NCBI RefSeq assembly: GCF_900249755.1
Contig: NZ_LT976853.1
Location: 1,292,785 to 1,356,784 of the forward strand
Source: Cupriavidus taiwanensis
GTDB lineage: Bacteria; Pseudomonadota; Gammaproteobacteria; Burkholderiales; Burkholderiaceae
DNA length: 64,000 bases
Reading direction: 5' to 3'
The notes under the pieces were generated by a model. The model saw only the letters and a list, made by a program, of their open reading frames with translations, was not told where the DNA came from and searched no databases. Positions 36,174 through 46,049 of the stretch are shown piece after piece; position 1 is the stretch's first letter, and each line of letters starts with the position of its first letter. Position numbers and translations under genes: made by a program.

Positions 36174-36216
36174 CATTCCAGCACGGCATCGGCAACGCCG
36201 GTGCCGCGCTGGAATG
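36174..36216 (+). promoter_or_regulatory. Long stem-loop in the pnp leader, candidate RNase III/PNPase autoregulation site
   Basis: A 20-bp stem (36174-36193 with 36197-36216) with one A-C mismatch, one G-U pair and a 3-base loop, 130 bases upstream of pnp. In E. coli the pnp leader contains a long RNase III substrate through which PNPase represses itself; size and position agree. No T-run follows either strand, so it is not a terminator. Confidence 0.55.
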
Positions 36217-36259
36217 GCATAGCACTTCCCTGAGACTGCGACCGGCAACCCGGCAGTTT

Positions 36260-36322
36260 GCCTGCGGCTGAGAACGCAGGCGTCGCAGGCCGCGCGCGTG
36301 TCATTGCGTGAATCGCGCGGCC
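36260..36322 (+). promoter_or_regulatory. Two further hairpins close to the pnp start
   Basis: GCCTGCG/CGCAGGC (36260-36266 with 36275-36281) and a 9-bp GGCCGCGCG/CGCGCGGCC (36288-36296 with 36314-36322), ending 23 bases before the pnp start codon. Likely part of the same leader control. Confidence 0.5.
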
Positions 36323-36345
36323 AGCATGCAAGTCAAGGAATGCTC

Positions 36346-38517
36346 ATGTCCATGTTCAACAAGGTCGTCAAGGAATTCCAGTGGGGCCAGCACACGGTCC
36401 GCATGGAAACCGGCGAAATCGCCCGCCAGGCCGGCGGTGCCGTGCTGGTCGATGTGGAAGACACCGTGGTGCTGGCGACCGTGGTCGCCGCCAAGAACCC
36501 GAAGCCGGGCCAGGACTTCTTCCCGCTGACCGTCGACTACATCGAGAAGACCTACGCCGCCGGCAAGATCCCCGGCGGCTTCTTCAAGCGCGAAGGCCGT
36601 CCGTCGGAAAACGAGACCCTGACCTCGCGCCTGATCGACCGTCCGCTGCGTCCGCTGTTCCCGGAAGGCTTCTATAACGAGGTCCAGGTGGTGGTCCACG
36701 TGGTCTCGCTGAACCCGGACGTGCCCGCCGACATCCCCGCGCTGATCGGCGCCTCGGCCGCGCTGGCCGTGTCGGGCATCCCGTTCAGCGGTCCGGTCGG
36801 CGCCGCGCGCGTCGGCTACAAGGACGGCCAGTACCTGCTGAACCCGACCCGCTCGCAGCTCGCCACGTCCGACCTGGACCTGATCGTCGCCGGCACCGAG
36901 CGCGCCGTGCTGATGGTGGAATCGGAAGCCAACCAGCTGTCCGAAGACGTGATGCTGGGCGCCGTGGTCTACGGCCACGAGCAGATGCAGGTCGCCATCA
37001 ACGCCATCCATGACCTGGTGCGCGAAGGCGGCAAGCCGGAGTGGGACTGGGCCCCGGCGGCCAAGAACGAGCCGCTGATCGCCAAGGTCACCGAAGTCGC
37101 GCTGCCGCTGCTGCAGGAAGCCTACCAGCTGCGCCAGAAGTCGGCGCGCAGCCAGAAGCTGAAGGAAGTGTCGGCCAGCGTCGCCGCCGCACTGGCCGAA
37201 GCCGGCGTCGAAGCCGACAAGGTGGAAGTCGGCAACATCATGTTCGACCTGGAAGCCAAGATTGTGCGCGGCCAGATCCTGAACGGCGAGCCGCGCATCG
37301 ACGGCCGCGACACCCGCACCGTGCGCCCGATCGAGATCCGTTCGTCGGTGCTGCCGCGCGCGCACGGCTCGGCGCTGTTCACCCGTGGTGAAACGCAGGC
37401 GCTGGTGGTGGCCACGCTGGGCACCAAGAGCGACGAGCAGATCATCGACGCGCTGGCCGGCGAGTACCGCGACCGCTTCATGCTCCACTACAACATGCCT
37501 CCGTTCGCCACCGGCGAGACCGGCCGCGTGGGCAGCCCGAAGCGCCGTGAAATCGGCCATGGCCGCCTGGCCAAGCGCGCACTGATCCCGGTGCTGCCGA
37601 AGGACGATGAGTTCGCCTACACCATCCGCCTGGTTTCGGAAATCACCGAATCGAACGGCTCGTCGTCGATGGCTTCGGTCTGCGGCGGCTGCCTGGCGCT
37701 GATGGACGCCGGCGTTCCGGTCAAGGCGCACGTGGCCGGCGTGGCCATGGGCCTGATCCTGGAAGGCAACAAGTTTGCCGTGCTGACCGACATCCTGGGC
37801 GATGAAGACCACCTGGGCGACATGGACTTCAAGGTGGCGGGTACCGACAACGGCATCACCGCGCTGCAGATGGACATCAAGGTCCAGGGCATCACCAAGG
37901 AGATCATGCAGGTCGCGCTGGCGCAGGCCAAGGAAGGCCGCCTGCATATCCTGTCGAACATGCAGGAAGCGATGGGCCACGCCCGAACCGAGCTGTCGGC
38001 GCACGCGCCGCGCATGATCACCATGAAGATCCATCCGGACAAGATCCGCGAAGTGATCGGCAAGGGCGGCTCGACCATCCAGGCGCTGACCAAGGAAACC
38101 GGCACCACCATCGACATCCAGGAAGACGGCACCATCACCATCGCCTCGACCTCGACCGACGGCATGGCCGAAGCCAAGCGCCGCATCGAGGGCATCACCG
38201 CGGAAGCCGAAGTGGGCAAGATCTACGCCGGCACCGTGCTGAAGCTGCTGGACTTTGGCGCCATCGTCAACATCCTGCCGGGCAAGGACGGCCTGCTGCA
38301 CATCTCGGAAATCGTCAACGAGCGTGTCAAGGACATCAAGGACTGGCTGAAGGAAGGCCAGCAGGTCCGCGTCAAGCTGATCCAGGCCGACGAGAAGGGC
38401 CGCCTGCGCCTGTCGCTGAAGGCCGCGCTGGCCGAAGAGGGCGGCAGCATCAGCCCGATCAACGCCGGCGAAGCCGCCGCGCCGGCAGCGCCGGCCGGTG
38501 GTTCGGAACAGCAGTAA
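36346..38517 (+). CDS. pnp: Polynucleotide phosphorylase
   Basis: 723-aa 3'-5' exoribonuclease, part of the RNA degradosome. Domains in order: RNase PH-like 1 (start to ~210), helical linker, RNase PH-like 2 (about 310-550) with [12 protein letters not shown] ([16 protein letters not shown] near 565) and S1 (from about 625, [15 protein letters not shown]). Three near in-frame ATGs occur; the one at 36346 is best spaced to AAGGA at 36335-36339. Leader structures suggest autoregulation. Followed by a strong terminator. Confidence 0.97.
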   Translation: MSMFNKVVKEFQWGQHTVRMETGEIARQAGGAVLVDVEDTVVLATVVAAKNPKPGQDFFPLTVDYIEKTYAAGKIPGGFFKREGRPSENETLTSRLIDRPLRPLFPEGFYNEVQVVVHVVSLNPDVPADIPALIGASAALAVSGIPFSGPVGAARVGYKDGQYLLNPTRSQLATSDLDLIVAGTERAVLMVESEANQLSEDVMLGAVVYGHEQMQVAINAIHDLVREGGKPEWDWAPAAKNEPLIAKVTEVALPLLQEAYQLRQKSARSQKLKEVSASVAAALAEAGVEADKVEVGNIMFDLEAKIVRGQILNGEPRIDGRDTRTVRPIEIRSSVLPRAHGSALFTRGETQALVVATLGTKSDEQIIDALAGEYRDRFMLHYNMPPFATGETGRVGSPKRREIGHGRLAKRALIPVLPKDDEFAYTIRLVSEITESNGSSSMASVCGGCLALMDAGVPVKAHVAGVAMGLILEGNKFAVLTDILGDEDHLGDMDFKVAGTDNGITALQMDIKVQGITKEIMQVALAQAKEGRLHILSNMQEAMGHARTELSAHAPRMITMKIHPDKIREVIGKGGSTIQALTKETGTTIDIQEDGTITIASTSTDGMAEAKRRIEGITAEAEVGKIYAGTVLKLLDFGAIVNILPGKDGLLHISEIVNERVKDIKDWLKEGQQVRVKLIQADEKGRLRLSLKAALAEEGGSISPINAGEAAAPAAPAGGSEQQ

Positions 38518-38567
38518 GCCCACGGGCAGTGTTGCCCGACGGCGCCTCCGGACGGGGGCGCCACCAG

Positions 38568-38599
38568 AAAACGGCTGGATCATGTCCAGCCGTTTTTTT
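38568..38599 (+). terminator. Strong intrinsic terminator of pnp
   Basis: 12-bp stem AAAACGGCTGGA / TCCAGCCGTTTT with a 5-base loop and seven T. It lies 51 bases after the pnp stop. Confidence 0.9.
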
Positions 38600-38669
38600 G
38601 TTTACACTGCCGGCACCCCTATCGAGCGCAAGCTCACACCGACCCGACAGAAGACAAGGAGCAGCAAGC

Positions 38670-39674
38670 ATGCAAGCCATCGAGATCCGCGAATACGGTG
38701 CCCCCGAAGTCCTACAGCTGACCGAGCGTCCCGACCCGGTGCCGGGCGCGGGCGAGATCCTGATCCGCGTGGCTGCCGCCGGCGTCAACCGTCCGGATGT
38801 GTTCCAGCGCACCGGCAACTACCCGGTGCCGCCGGGCGCGTCGGACCTGCCTGGCCTCGAAGTGGCGGGCGTGGTGGTGGGCGGCGACCTGGACCATGCC
38901 GACAACCGCTTCGGCCTGAAGGCCGGCGACCGCGTCTGCGCGCTGGTGCAGGGCGGCGGCTACGCGCAGCTGTGCACGGCGCCGCTGGCGCAGGTCCTGC
39001 CCGCGCCGCAAGGCCTGAGCGATATCGAGGCCGCGGCGCTGCCCGAGACCTTCTTCACCGTGTGGAGCAATGTGTTCGACCGCGGCTACCTGGGCCAGGG
39101 CCCGCGCGGCAAGGACGAGACCCTGCTGATCCAGGGCGGCTCGAGCGGCATCGGCACCACCGCGATCCAGATCGCCAAGGCGCTGGGCTTCAAGGTGTTC
39201 GTCACCGCCGGCACCGACGAAAAGTGCAAGGCCTGCGAAGACCTCGGCGCCGATCGCGCGATCAACTACAAGACCCAGGACTTCGTTGCCGAAGTCGCCG
39301 CGCTGACCGGCGGCAAGGGTGTCGACGTGATCCTCGACATGGTCGCCGGCCCGTACCTGGCGCGCGAGCTCAAGTGCATCGCCGACGATGGCCGCATCGT
39401 CATCATCGCGCTGCTGGGCGGCGCCAAGGCCGAAATTCCGCTGGGCGATATCCTGCGTCGGCGCATCACCGTGACCGGCTCGACGCTGCGCCCGCGCCCG
39501 GCATCGTTCAAGGGCAGGATCGCCGCGGCGCTGCACGAGCAGGTGTGGCCGCTGCTGGCGGCCGGCAAGATCAAGCCGGTGATCCACCAGGTGTTCCCGG
39601 CCGCGCAGGCGGCCGACGCGCACCGGCTGATGGAGTCGAGCGAGCATATCGGCAAGATCGTGCTGACCTGGTAA
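38670..39674 (+). CDS. NAD(P)H quinone oxidoreductase, zeta-crystallin/PIG3 type
   Basis: 334-aa medium-chain dehydrogenase. N-terminal GroES-like fold with V-L-Q-L-T-E-R-P-D-P-V-P-G-A-G-E and G-V-N-R-P-D-V-F-Q-R; no catalytic or structural zinc Cys sets. The Rossmann motif is I-Q-G-G-S-S-G-I-G-T-T-A at about 150. The A-G-T-D-E-K-C-K-A-C region suits NADPH. Reduces quinones by one or two electrons; physiological substrate unknown. AAGGAG before the ATG; between pnp and tpiA terminators and promoters it is a single-gene unit. Confidence 0.87.
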   Translation: MQAIEIREYGAPEVLQLTERPDPVPGAGEILIRVAAAGVNRPDVFQRTGNYPVPPGASDLPGLEVAGVVVGGDLDHADNRFGLKAGDRVCALVQGGGYAQLCTAPLAQVLPAPQGLSDIEAAALPETFFTVWSNVFDRGYLGQGPRGKDETLLIQGGSSGIGTTAIQIAKALGFKVFVTAGTDEKCKACEDLGADRAINYKTQDFVAEVAALTGGKGVDVILDMVAGPYLARELKCIADDGRIVIIALLGGAKAEIPLGDILRRRITVTGSTLRPRPASFKGRIAAALHEQVWPLLAAGKIKPVIHQVFPAAQAADAHRLMESSEHIGKIVLTW

Positions 39675-39709
39675 ACCGGCGGGCGTAGCGCCTTGCCCCT
39701 GCCACACGC

Positions 39710-39715
39710 TACAAT
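39710..39715 (+). promoter_or_regulatory. Candidate -10 box of tpiA
   Basis: TACAAT, 28 bases before the start; no good -35 at 16-18 bases. Reads from the end of the quinone oxidoreductase into tpiA. Confidence 0.4.
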
Positions 39716-39743
39716 AGCGGGTTTGATTTGGGAGGGGCACCTC

Positions 39744-40487
39744 GTGAGACAAAAGCTCGTCATCGGCAATTGGAAGATGCACGGCAGCCTGGCTGCCAAC
39801 GCGGCGCTGCTGGAAGGCATCCAGGCTGGCGCTGGTGTGACCGGCGCGACGCTGGCGGTCTGCGCGCCATTCCCCTATCTTGCACAATGCCAGGCGCTGC
39901 TGAATGGCTCCAGGGTGGCCTGGGGGGCACAAGACGTATCGGCGGAGGCGCGCGGCGCCTTCACCGGCGAAGTCGCGGCATCGATGCTGGGCGAATTCGG
40001 CTGCACCTACGTGCTGGTCGGCCACTCCGAGCGCCGCACCTACCATGGCGAGACCGACCAGGCCGTCGCCGCCAAGGCGCTGCGCGCGCTCGAGTTCGGC
40101 ATCGTCCCGGTGGTTTGCGTGGGCGAGACCCTGGCCCAGCGCGAGGCGGGCGAGACCGAGGCGGTGGTCGGCAGGCAGCTGCAGGCCGTGCTGGACACGC
40201 TGACGGTGGAGCAGCTGGGCCGCGTGGTGCTGGCCTACGAGCCGGTGTGGGCCATCGGTACCGGCAAGACCGCGACCAGCGCGCAGGCGCAGGCGGTGCA
40301 TGCCTTCCTGCGCGGCCAGGTGGCCGCGCGCGATGCCGGCGTGGCCGGGCGCATGGCGATTTTGTACGGCGGCAGCGTCAAGCCTGACAATGCGGCCGAA
40401 CTGTTTTCGATGACCGATATCGACGGGGGCCTGATTGGTGGCGCCTCGCTGAAGTCGGAAGATTTTCTCGCGATCGGCAACGCCTGA
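39744..40487 (+). CDS. tpiA: Triosephosphate isomerase
   Basis: 247-aa glycolytic enzyme interconverting dihydroxyacetone phosphate and glyceraldehyde 3-phosphate. N-W-K-M-H at the N-terminus (catalytic Lys), G-H-S-E-R-R with catalytic His, and [11 protein letters not shown] with the catalytic Glu and mobile loop. The start is a GTG at 39744, with GGGAGGGG seven bases upstream; no ATG lies before the N-W-K-M motif within the reading frame near a ribosome site. Confidence 0.95.
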   Translation: MRQKLVIGNWKMHGSLAANAALLEGIQAGAGVTGATLAVCAPFPYLAQCQALLNGSRVAWGAQDVSAEARGAFTGEVAASMLGEFGCTYVLVGHSERRTYHGETDQAVAAKALRALEFGIVPVVCVGETLAQREAGETEAVVGRQLQAVLDTLTVEQLGRVVLAYEPVWAIGTGKTATSAQAQAVHAFLRGQVAARDAGVAGRMAILYGGSVKPDNAAELFSMTDIDGGLIGGASLKSEDFLAIGNA

Positions 40488-40538
40488 ATGCCGGCCGTTC
40501 CGATCGACCGATCAGGCAAGTAAGCTTATTTAAATCAA

Positions 40539-40907
40539 ATGGCAATCTTCAAGACTTTGTTGGTGGTGCTGCAGGTGTTGTCGGCGCTGGGCGTAATCGG
40601 CCTGGTGCTGATCCAGCATGGCAAGGGCGCCGATGTGGGCGCGGCCTTCGGCTCGGGCGCCTCCGGCAGCCTGTTCGGCGCCACCGGCTCGGCAAACTTC
40701 CTGTCGCGCACCACCGCCGTGCTGGCCACACTGTTCTTTGTCTGCACGCTGGCGCTGACGCTGCTGGGCAACTACAAGCCCGCGGCATCGCTGGGCGTGA
40801 TGGGCGCGGCGCCGGCATCGGCGCCCGCCGTCGCCGGTGCCTCGGCGCCTGCCGCAGCTCCGGCCGCGGACGCGTCGGCGCCGGCAGCCCCTGCCGTTCC
40901 GAAATAA
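40539..40907 (+). CDS. secG: Preprotein translocase subunit SecG
   Basis: 122-aa inner-membrane part of SecYEG. Two hydrophobic helices (residues about 3-20 and 50-70) frame the conserved loop G-K-G-A-D-V-G-A-A-F-G-S-G-A-S-G-S-L-F-G. The last 40 residues are Ala/Pro-rich. It follows tpiA by 51 bases, the order tpiA-secG-tRNA-Leu-nuoA being typical of beta-proteobacteria. Confidence 0.95.
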   Translation: MAIFKTLLVVLQVLSALGVIGLVLIQHGKGADVGAAFGSGASGSLFGATGSANFLSRTTAVLATLFFVCTLALTLLGNYKPAASLGVMGAAPASAPAVAGASAPAAAPAADASAPAAPAVPK

Positions 40908-40953
40908 TCCGATTGCCTTGCGGCGGATTCCTGAGTTTTTTTGCAGTTGTGCG

Positions 40954-40983
40954 TTGAACAAAGCAAGAAATTTGGGTTAGAAT
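40954..40983 (+). promoter_or_regulatory. Promoter for tRNA-Leu and probably the nuo operon
   Basis: TTGAAC and TAGAAT with an 18-base spacer, start about 40990. No other strong promoter is obvious between secG and nuoA. Confidence 0.6.
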
Positions 40984-41094
40984 GCAAGGCTTGAAACGAT
41001 TCCCCAGCGATGGGTTCCACGCAAAGACGTAAGCCTTTGCAACGGACCTGAAGGGCCTGAAAACCCGGCGCCAGGCAATATTGTTTCTCCCCCA

Positions 41095-41179
41095 GCCGAC
41101 GTGGTGAAATTGGTAGACACGCTATCTTGAGGGGGTAGTGGCGAAAGCTGTGCGAGTTCGAGTCTCGCCGTCGGCACCA
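41095..41179 (+). tRNA. tRNA-Leu, anticodon GAG
   Basis: 85 nt with encoded CCA. The acceptor stem GCCGACG pairs with CGTCGGC. The D-loop is typical for a class II tRNA, the anticodon loop TTGAGGG gives GAG, there is a long variable arm, and the T-arm contains GTTCGAGTC. Decodes CUC and CUU. Placed between secG and nuoA. Confidence 0.97.
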
Positions 41180-41345
41180 AACAACTTGATCGGAGTCCCT
41201 GGCCGGGCAATGCACCCGCGCATGGGGCTCCGGCAGTCCGCAAGGCGGCGCGCCATGATTCTCATGGCTTAGCGCCTGGGGTGGGCAACAGGACGCCGCT
41301 TCAGCTGGTGCTGTTGACAACATTCCAGATAAGGCTGGCCGTACC

Positions 41346-41705
41346 TTGAATCTCGAAGCCTACTTCCCCGTTCTCATCTTCATCATCTTCGGTGTCGTGC
41401 TTGGCGTGGCACTGATGTCGATCGGTCGGATCCTCGGTCCGAACAAGCCCGATCCCGCGAAGCTGTCGCCGTACGAGTGCGGCTTCGAAGCGTTCGAGGA
41501 CGCGCGCATGAAGTTCGACGTGCGCTACTACCTCATCGCCATCCTGTTTATCCTGTTCGATCTCGAAACCGCCTTCCTGTTTCCGTGGGGTGTCGCCCTG
41601 CGGGATATCGGCTGGCCGGGTTTCATCGCCATGGGCGTGTTTCTGCTGGAATTCATCGTGGGCTTCGTCTACATCTGGAAAAAGGGCGCGCTCGATTGGG
41701 AGTGA
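41346..41705 (+). CDS. nuoA: NADH-quinone oxidoreductase subunit A
   Basis: 119-aa membrane subunit of complex I with three transmembrane helices. P-Y-E-C-G-F-E forms the conserved loop near the quinone site; F-L-F-P-W-G-V-A follows helix 2. The start appears to be a TTG at 41346, in frame with homologues' first residues; AAGG lies 11 bases upstream. First gene of nuoA-N. Complex I couples NADH oxidation by quinone to proton export. Confidence 0.95.
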   Translation: MNLEAYFPVLIFIIFGVVLGVALMSIGRILGPNKPDPAKLSPYECGFEAFEDARMKFDVRYYLIAILFILFDLETAFLFPWGVALRDIGWPGFIAMGVFLLEFIVGFVYIWKKGALDWE

Positions 41706-41711
41706 TGTGAA

Positions 41712-42194
41712 ATGGCAATCGAAGGCGTTCTCAACGAAGGCTTTGTCACGACTACCGCTGACAAGCTGATCAACTGGACCCGCACCGGGTCGCTGTGGCC
41801 GATGACCTTCGGCCTGGCCTGCTGTGCCGTGGAAATGATGCATGCCGGCGCCGCGCGCTACGACATGGACCGCTTCGGCGTGATTTTCCGCCCGTCGCCG
41901 CGCCAGTCGGACGTGATGATCGTGGCCGGCACGCTGTGCAACAAGATGGCCCCCGCGCTGCGCAAGGTCTACGACCAGATGGCGGAACCGCGCTGGGTGA
42001 TCTCGATGGGCTCGTGCGCCAACGGCGGCGGCTACTACCACTACTCGTATTCGGTGGTGCGTGGCTGCGACCGGATCGTGCCGGTGGATATCTACGTGCC
42101 GGGCTGCCCGCCCACGGCCGAGGCGCTGATCTACGGCGTGATCCAGCTGCAGAACAAGATCAAGCGTACCAACACCATCGCGCGCAAGGGCTGA
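41712..42194 (+). CDS. nuoB: NADH-quinone oxidoreductase subunit B
   Basis: 160-aa peripheral subunit carrying the terminal iron-sulfur cluster N2 that hands electrons to quinone. Ligand cysteines are seen in [17 protein letters not shown] and Y-V-P-G-C-P-P-T-A. It begins 6 bases after nuoA and is 1 base from nuoC. Confidence 0.97.
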   Translation: MAIEGVLNEGFVTTTADKLINWTRTGSLWPMTFGLACCAVEMMHAGAARYDMDRFGVIFRPSPRQSDVMIVAGTLCNKMAPALRKVYDQMAEPRWVISMGSCANGGGYYHYSYSVVRGCDRIVPVDIYVPGCPPTAEALIYGVIQLQNKIKRTNTIARKG

Positions 42195-42195
42195 A

Positions 42196-42795
42196 ATGGC
42201 GAAGCTCGATACCCTGAAGGCCGCGCTCGAGAAAGCTCTCGGCAAGCGCGTGCAGAAACTGGTTGAAGCGACCGGCGAACTGACGCTGGTCGTCAAGGCC
42301 GACGACTACCTGGAAGTGGCGCAGATCCTGCGCGACGACCCCTCGCTGCGCTTCGAGCAGCTGATCGACCTGTGCGGCGTCGATTATTCCGAGTACGGCG
42401 ACGGCGCATGGGACGGCCTGCGCTTTGCCGCGGTCTCGCAGCTGCTGTCGGTCACGTACAACTGGCGCCTGCGCCTGCGCGCGTTCGCCAGCGACGATGA
42501 CTTCCCGGTGCTGCCGTCGCTGATCAACGTGTGGAACTCGGTCAACTGGTTCGAGCGCGAAGCCTTCGATTTCTACGGCATCGTGTTCGACGGCCATCCG
42601 GACCTGCGCCGCATCCTGACCGACTACGGTTTCGTCGGCCACCCGTTCCGCAAGGACTTCCCGGTTTCCGGCTTTGTCGAGATGCGCTACGACCCCGACC
42701 AGAAGCGGGTCATCTACCAGCCGGTCACGATCGAGCCGCGCGAACTCACGCCGCGCGTGATTCGCGAGGACAAGTACGGCGGCGTGGAGTACTGA
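42196..42795 (+). CDS. nuoC: NADH-quinone oxidoreductase subunit C
   Basis: 199 aa. The 30-kDa subunit signature [12 protein letters not shown] and [13 protein letters not shown] is present. It is a separate gene, not the NuoCD fusion of enterobacteria. Confidence 0.96.
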   Translation: MAKLDTLKAALEKALGKRVQKLVEATGELTLVVKADDYLEVAQILRDDPSLRFEQLIDLCGVDYSEYGDGAWDGLRFAAVSQLLSVTYNWRLRLRAFASDDDFPVLPSLINVWNSVNWFEREAFDFYGIVFDGHPDLRRILTDYGFVGHPFRKDFPVSGFVEMRYDPDQKRVIYQPVTIEPRELTPRVIREDKYGGVEY

Positions 42796-42804
42796 GAACG
42801 CGTC

Positions 42805-44058
42805 ATGGCAGATATCAAGAATTACACCCTGAACTTCGGCCCGCAGCACCCGGCCGCGCACGGCGTGCTGCGCCTGGTGCTGGAACTGGACGGCGAAGTC
42901 ATCCAGCGCGCCGACCCGCATATCGGCCTGCTGCACCGTGCCACCGAAAAGCTGGCCGAGCAGAAGACCTGGATCCAGAGCGTGCCGTACATGGACCGCC
43001 TCGACTACGTGTCGATGATGGTCAACGAGCACGCCTACGTGATGGCGATCGAGCGGCTGCTGGGCCTGGAAGTGCCGGTGCGCGCGCAGTACATCCGCGT
43101 GATGTTCGACGAGATCACCCGCCTGCTGAACCACCTGATGTGGATCGGTTCGCACGCGCTCGACGTTGGCGCGATGGCGGTGTTCCTGTACGCCTTCCGC
43201 GAACGCGAGGACATGTTCGACATGTACGAGGCGGTGTCGGGCGCGCGCATGCACGCGGCCTACTACCGTCCGGGCGGCGTGTACCGTGACCTGCCTGACA
43301 CGATGCCGCAATATCGTGCGTCCAAGGTACACAACGAGCGCGCCATCAAGGCCATGAACGAGGCCCGTTCGGGCTCGCTGCTGGACTTTATCGAAGATTT
43401 CACCAACCGCTTCCCGAAGTACGTCGACGAATACGAGACGCTGCTGACCGACAACCGGATCTGGAAGCAGCGCCTGGTGGATATCGGCGTGGTCAGCCCG
43501 GAACGCGCGCTGCAGATGGGCTTTACCGGCCCGATGCTGCGCGGCTCGGGCATCGAGTGGGACCTGCGCAAGAAGCAGCCGTACGAGGTGTACGACAAGC
43601 TGGACTTCGACGTGCCGGTGGGCGTGGGCGGCGACTGCTACGCGCGCTACCTGGTGCGCGTGGAAGAGATGCGCCAGTCCAACCGCATCATCCGGCAGTG
43701 CGTGGACTGGCTGCGCCGCAACCCGGGCCCGGTGATCACCGGGAACCACAAGGTGGCGCCGCCCTCGCGCGTGGACATGAAGTCCAACATGGAAGAACTG
43801 ATCCACCACTTCAAGCTCTTCACCGAAGGCATCCACGTGCCCGAAGGCGAAGCGTACGCGGCGGTGGAACACCCCAAGGGCGAGTTCGGCATCTACGCGA
43901 TCTCGGACGGCGCGAACAAGCCGTACCGCCTGAAGATCCGTGCCCCCGGCTTCCCCCACCTGGCCGCGCTGGACGAAATGGCCAAGGGACACATGATTGC
44001 TGACGCGGTAACGATCATCGGCACGCAAGACATCGTCTTCGGCGAGATCGACCGCTAA
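42805..44058 (+). CDS. nuoD: NADH-quinone oxidoreductase subunit D
   Basis: 417-aa 49-kDa subunit that lines the quinone pocket with Nuo[12 protein letters not shown] opens the protein; the conserved His/Tyr quinone-binding features follow. C-terminal residues G-E-I-D-R match the usual end. A 178-base gap to nuoE follows. Confidence 0.97.
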   Translation: MADIKNYTLNFGPQHPAAHGVLRLVLELDGEVIQRADPHIGLLHRATEKLAEQKTWIQSVPYMDRLDYVSMMVNEHAYVMAIERLLGLEVPVRAQYIRVMFDEITRLLNHLMWIGSHALDVGAMAVFLYAFREREDMFDMYEAVSGARMHAAYYRPGGVYRDLPDTMPQYRASKVHNERAIKAMNEARSGSLLDFIEDFTNRFPKYVDEYETLLTDNRIWKQRLVDIGVVSPERALQMGFTGPMLRGSGIEWDLRKKQPYEVYDKLDFDVPVGVGGDCYARYLVRVEEMRQSNRIIRQCVDWLRRNPGPVITGNHKVAPPSRVDMKSNMEELIHHFKLFTEGIHVPEGEAYAAVEHPKGEFGIYAISDGANKPYRLKIRAPGFPHLAALDEMAKGHMIADAVTIIGTQDIVFGEIDR

Positions 44059-44236
44059 TCACGGACCGCCGGCCCGGACGACGATCCGGGCGCTTTCCGA
44101 GGGGCTGCGCCGGGCGCAGCCGCCCGGAAGACCCGCGGCGGACCGGCAAGGCCTAAGGCCCGCCGGCGGAACGGCAGCGACGGCTGCAAACCTGCGGAGA
44201 GACGCCCGGTGGCGCTGTCTCCGGCGTTTTACTGCA

Positions 44237-44740
44237 ATGACCATGCTATCAGCAGAAGCTCTCAAGGAAATCGATCGCGCGATCGCGAAGTATCCGGCCG
44301 ACCAGAAGCAGTCGGCCGTGATGGCGGCGCTTGCCGTGGCGCAGGGCGAGGTGGGCTGGGTTTCCCCCGAAGTCATGCAGTTCGTCGCCAACTACCTCGA
44401 GATGCCGCCCGTGTGGGTGGAAGAGGTGGCGACCTTCTACAACATGTATGACACCAAGCCGGTGGGCAAGTACAAGCTCACGGTCTGCACCAACCTGCCG
44501 TGCGCGCTGTCGGGCGGCGAGCGGGCTGGCGATTACCTGAAGCGCAAGCTCGGCATCGACTACAACGAGACCACCGCGGATGGCTGCTTCACGCTGAAGG
44601 AAGGCGAGTGCATGGGCGCTTGCGGCGATGCGCCGGTGATGATCGTCAACAACACCCGCATGTGCAGCTGGATGAGCGACGACAAGCTCGACGCCCTGGT
44701 CGAAGAGCTCAGGGCCGAGGCCGCCAAGGGGGGCAAGTAA
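44237..44740 (+). CDS. nuoE: NADH-quinone oxidoreductase subunit E
   Basis: 167-aa 24-kDa subunit with the off-pathway [2Fe-2S] cluster N1a. Ligands are C-T-N-L-P-C and C-M-G-A-C. ATGs at 44237 and 44243 are both possible; the first is used. Its stop lies one base before nuoF, with a 178-base spacer to nuoD that contains GGCTGCGC/GCGCAGCC and other GC hairpins. Confidence 0.95.
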   Translation: MTMLSAEALKEIDRAIAKYPADQKQSAVMAALAVAQGEVGWVSPEVMQFVANYLEMPPVWVEEVATFYNMYDTKPVGKYKLTVCTNLPCALSGGERAGDYLKRKLGIDYNETTADGCFTLKEGECMGACGDAPVMIVNNTRMCSWMSDDKLDALVEELRAEAAKGGK

Positions 44741-44741
44741 C

Positions 44742-46037
44742 ATGACCTGTCTGCACGACCGCCATATCCAGCCGCTGATCCTGGCCGGCCTGGACGGCAA
44801 CAACTGGCACCTGGAAGACTACGTCAAGCGCGGCGGCTACCAGCAGCTCAAGCGCATCCTGACCGAGAAGATCCCGCCCGAGCAGGTGATCGCCGACGTC
44901 AAGGCCTCGGGCCTGCGCGGCCGCGGCGGCGCGGGCTTCCCGACCGGCCTGAAGTGGAGCTTCATGCCGCGCACCTTCCCGGGTCAGAAATACCTGGTCT
45001 GCAACACCGATGAGGGCGAGCCCGGCACGTTCAAGGACCGCGACATCATCCGCTACAACCCGCATGCGCTGATCGAGGGCATGGCCATCGGCGCGTACGC
45101 GATGGGCATCACCGTGGGCTACAACTACATCCACGGCGAGATCTGGAACGAATACAAGATCTTCGAGCAGGCACTGGAAGAGGCGCGCGCCGCCGGCTTC
45201 CTGGGCGACAACATCCTGGGCTCGGGCTTCAGCTTCCAGCTGCATGCCCACCACGGCTATGGCGCCTATATCTGCGGCGAGGAAACCGCGCTGCTCGAAT
45301 CGCTGGAAGGCAAGAAGGGCCAGCCGCGCTTCAAGCCGCCTTTCCCTGCCAGCTTCGGCCTGTACGGCAAGCCCACCACCATCAACAACACCGAGACCTT
45401 CGCCGCGGTGCCGTTCCTGCTGGCCGTGGGCCCCGAGAACTACCTGAAGATGGGCAAGCCGAACAACGGCGGCACCAAGATCTTCTCGATCTCGGGCGAC
45501 GTCGAACGCCCCGGCAACTACGAGATCCCGCTGGGCACGCCGTTCGCCAAGCTGCTGGAACTGGCCGGCGGCATGCGCGGCGGCAAGCGCATCAAGGCGG
45601 TGATCCCGGGCGGCTCGTCCGCGCCGGTGGTGCCGGGCGACCTGATGATGGCGTCCGACATGGACTACGACTCGATCGCCAAGGCCGGCTCGATGCTGGG
45701 CTCGGGCGCGGTGATCGTGATGGACGAGACGCGCTGCATGGTCCGCTCGCTGCTGCGCCTGTCGTACTTCTATTTTGAGGAATCGTGCGGCCAGTGCACG
45801 CCGTGCCGCGAAGGCACCGGCTGGCTCTACCGCATGGTCAATCGCATCGAACACGGAGAGGGGCGCCAGGAAGACCTGGACCTGCTCAACAACGTCGCGG
45901 AAAACATCATGGGCCGCACCATCTGCGCGCTCGGCGATGCCGCGGCGATGCCGGTCCGCGGCATGCTCAAGCACTACTGGAAAGAGTTCGAGTATCACGT
46001 CGAACACAAGCAGTGCATGGTTCCGGCCTACATCTAA
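44742..46037 (+). CDS. nuoF: NADH-quinone oxidoreductase subunit F
   Basis: 431-aa NADH-binding subunit with FMN and [4Fe-4S] N3. [10 protein letters not shown] is the NADH-binding loop, and [12 protein letters not shown] plus a later Cys (T-I-C-A-L-G) bind the cluster. It accepts electrons from NADH at the tip of the peripheral arm. Confidence 0.97.
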   Translation: MTCLHDRHIQPLILAGLDGNNWHLEDYVKRGGYQQLKRILTEKIPPEQVIADVKASGLRGRGGAGFPTGLKWSFMPRTFPGQKYLVCNTDEGEPGTFKDRDIIRYNPHALIEGMAIGAYAMGITVGYNYIHGEIWNEYKIFEQALEEARAAGFLGDNILGSGFSFQLHAHHGYGAYICGEETALLESLEGKKGQPRFKPPFPASFGLYGKPTTINNTETFAAVPFLLAVGPENYLKMGKPNNGGTKIFSISGDVERPGNYEIPLGTPFAKLLELAGGMRGGKRIKAVIPGGSSAPVVPGDLMMASDMDYDSIAKAGSMLGSGAVIVMDETRCMVRSLLRLSYFYFEESCGQCTPCREGTGWLYRMVNRIEHGEGRQEDLDLLNNVAENIMGRTICALGDAAAMPVRGMLKHYWKEFEYHVEHKQCMVPAYI

Positions 46038-46049
46038 GCGTGGCAGAAC

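Noticed and set aside
35951-36271. Frame between rpsO and pnp
   Set aside because: It crosses the rpsO terminator and the long pnp leader hairpin, and its translation looks random.
40913-40943. AATCCG...CGGATT followed by a run of T after secG as an intrinsic terminator
   Set aside because: The 6-bp stem is weak and the T-run begins six bases after the stem, so it was not called.
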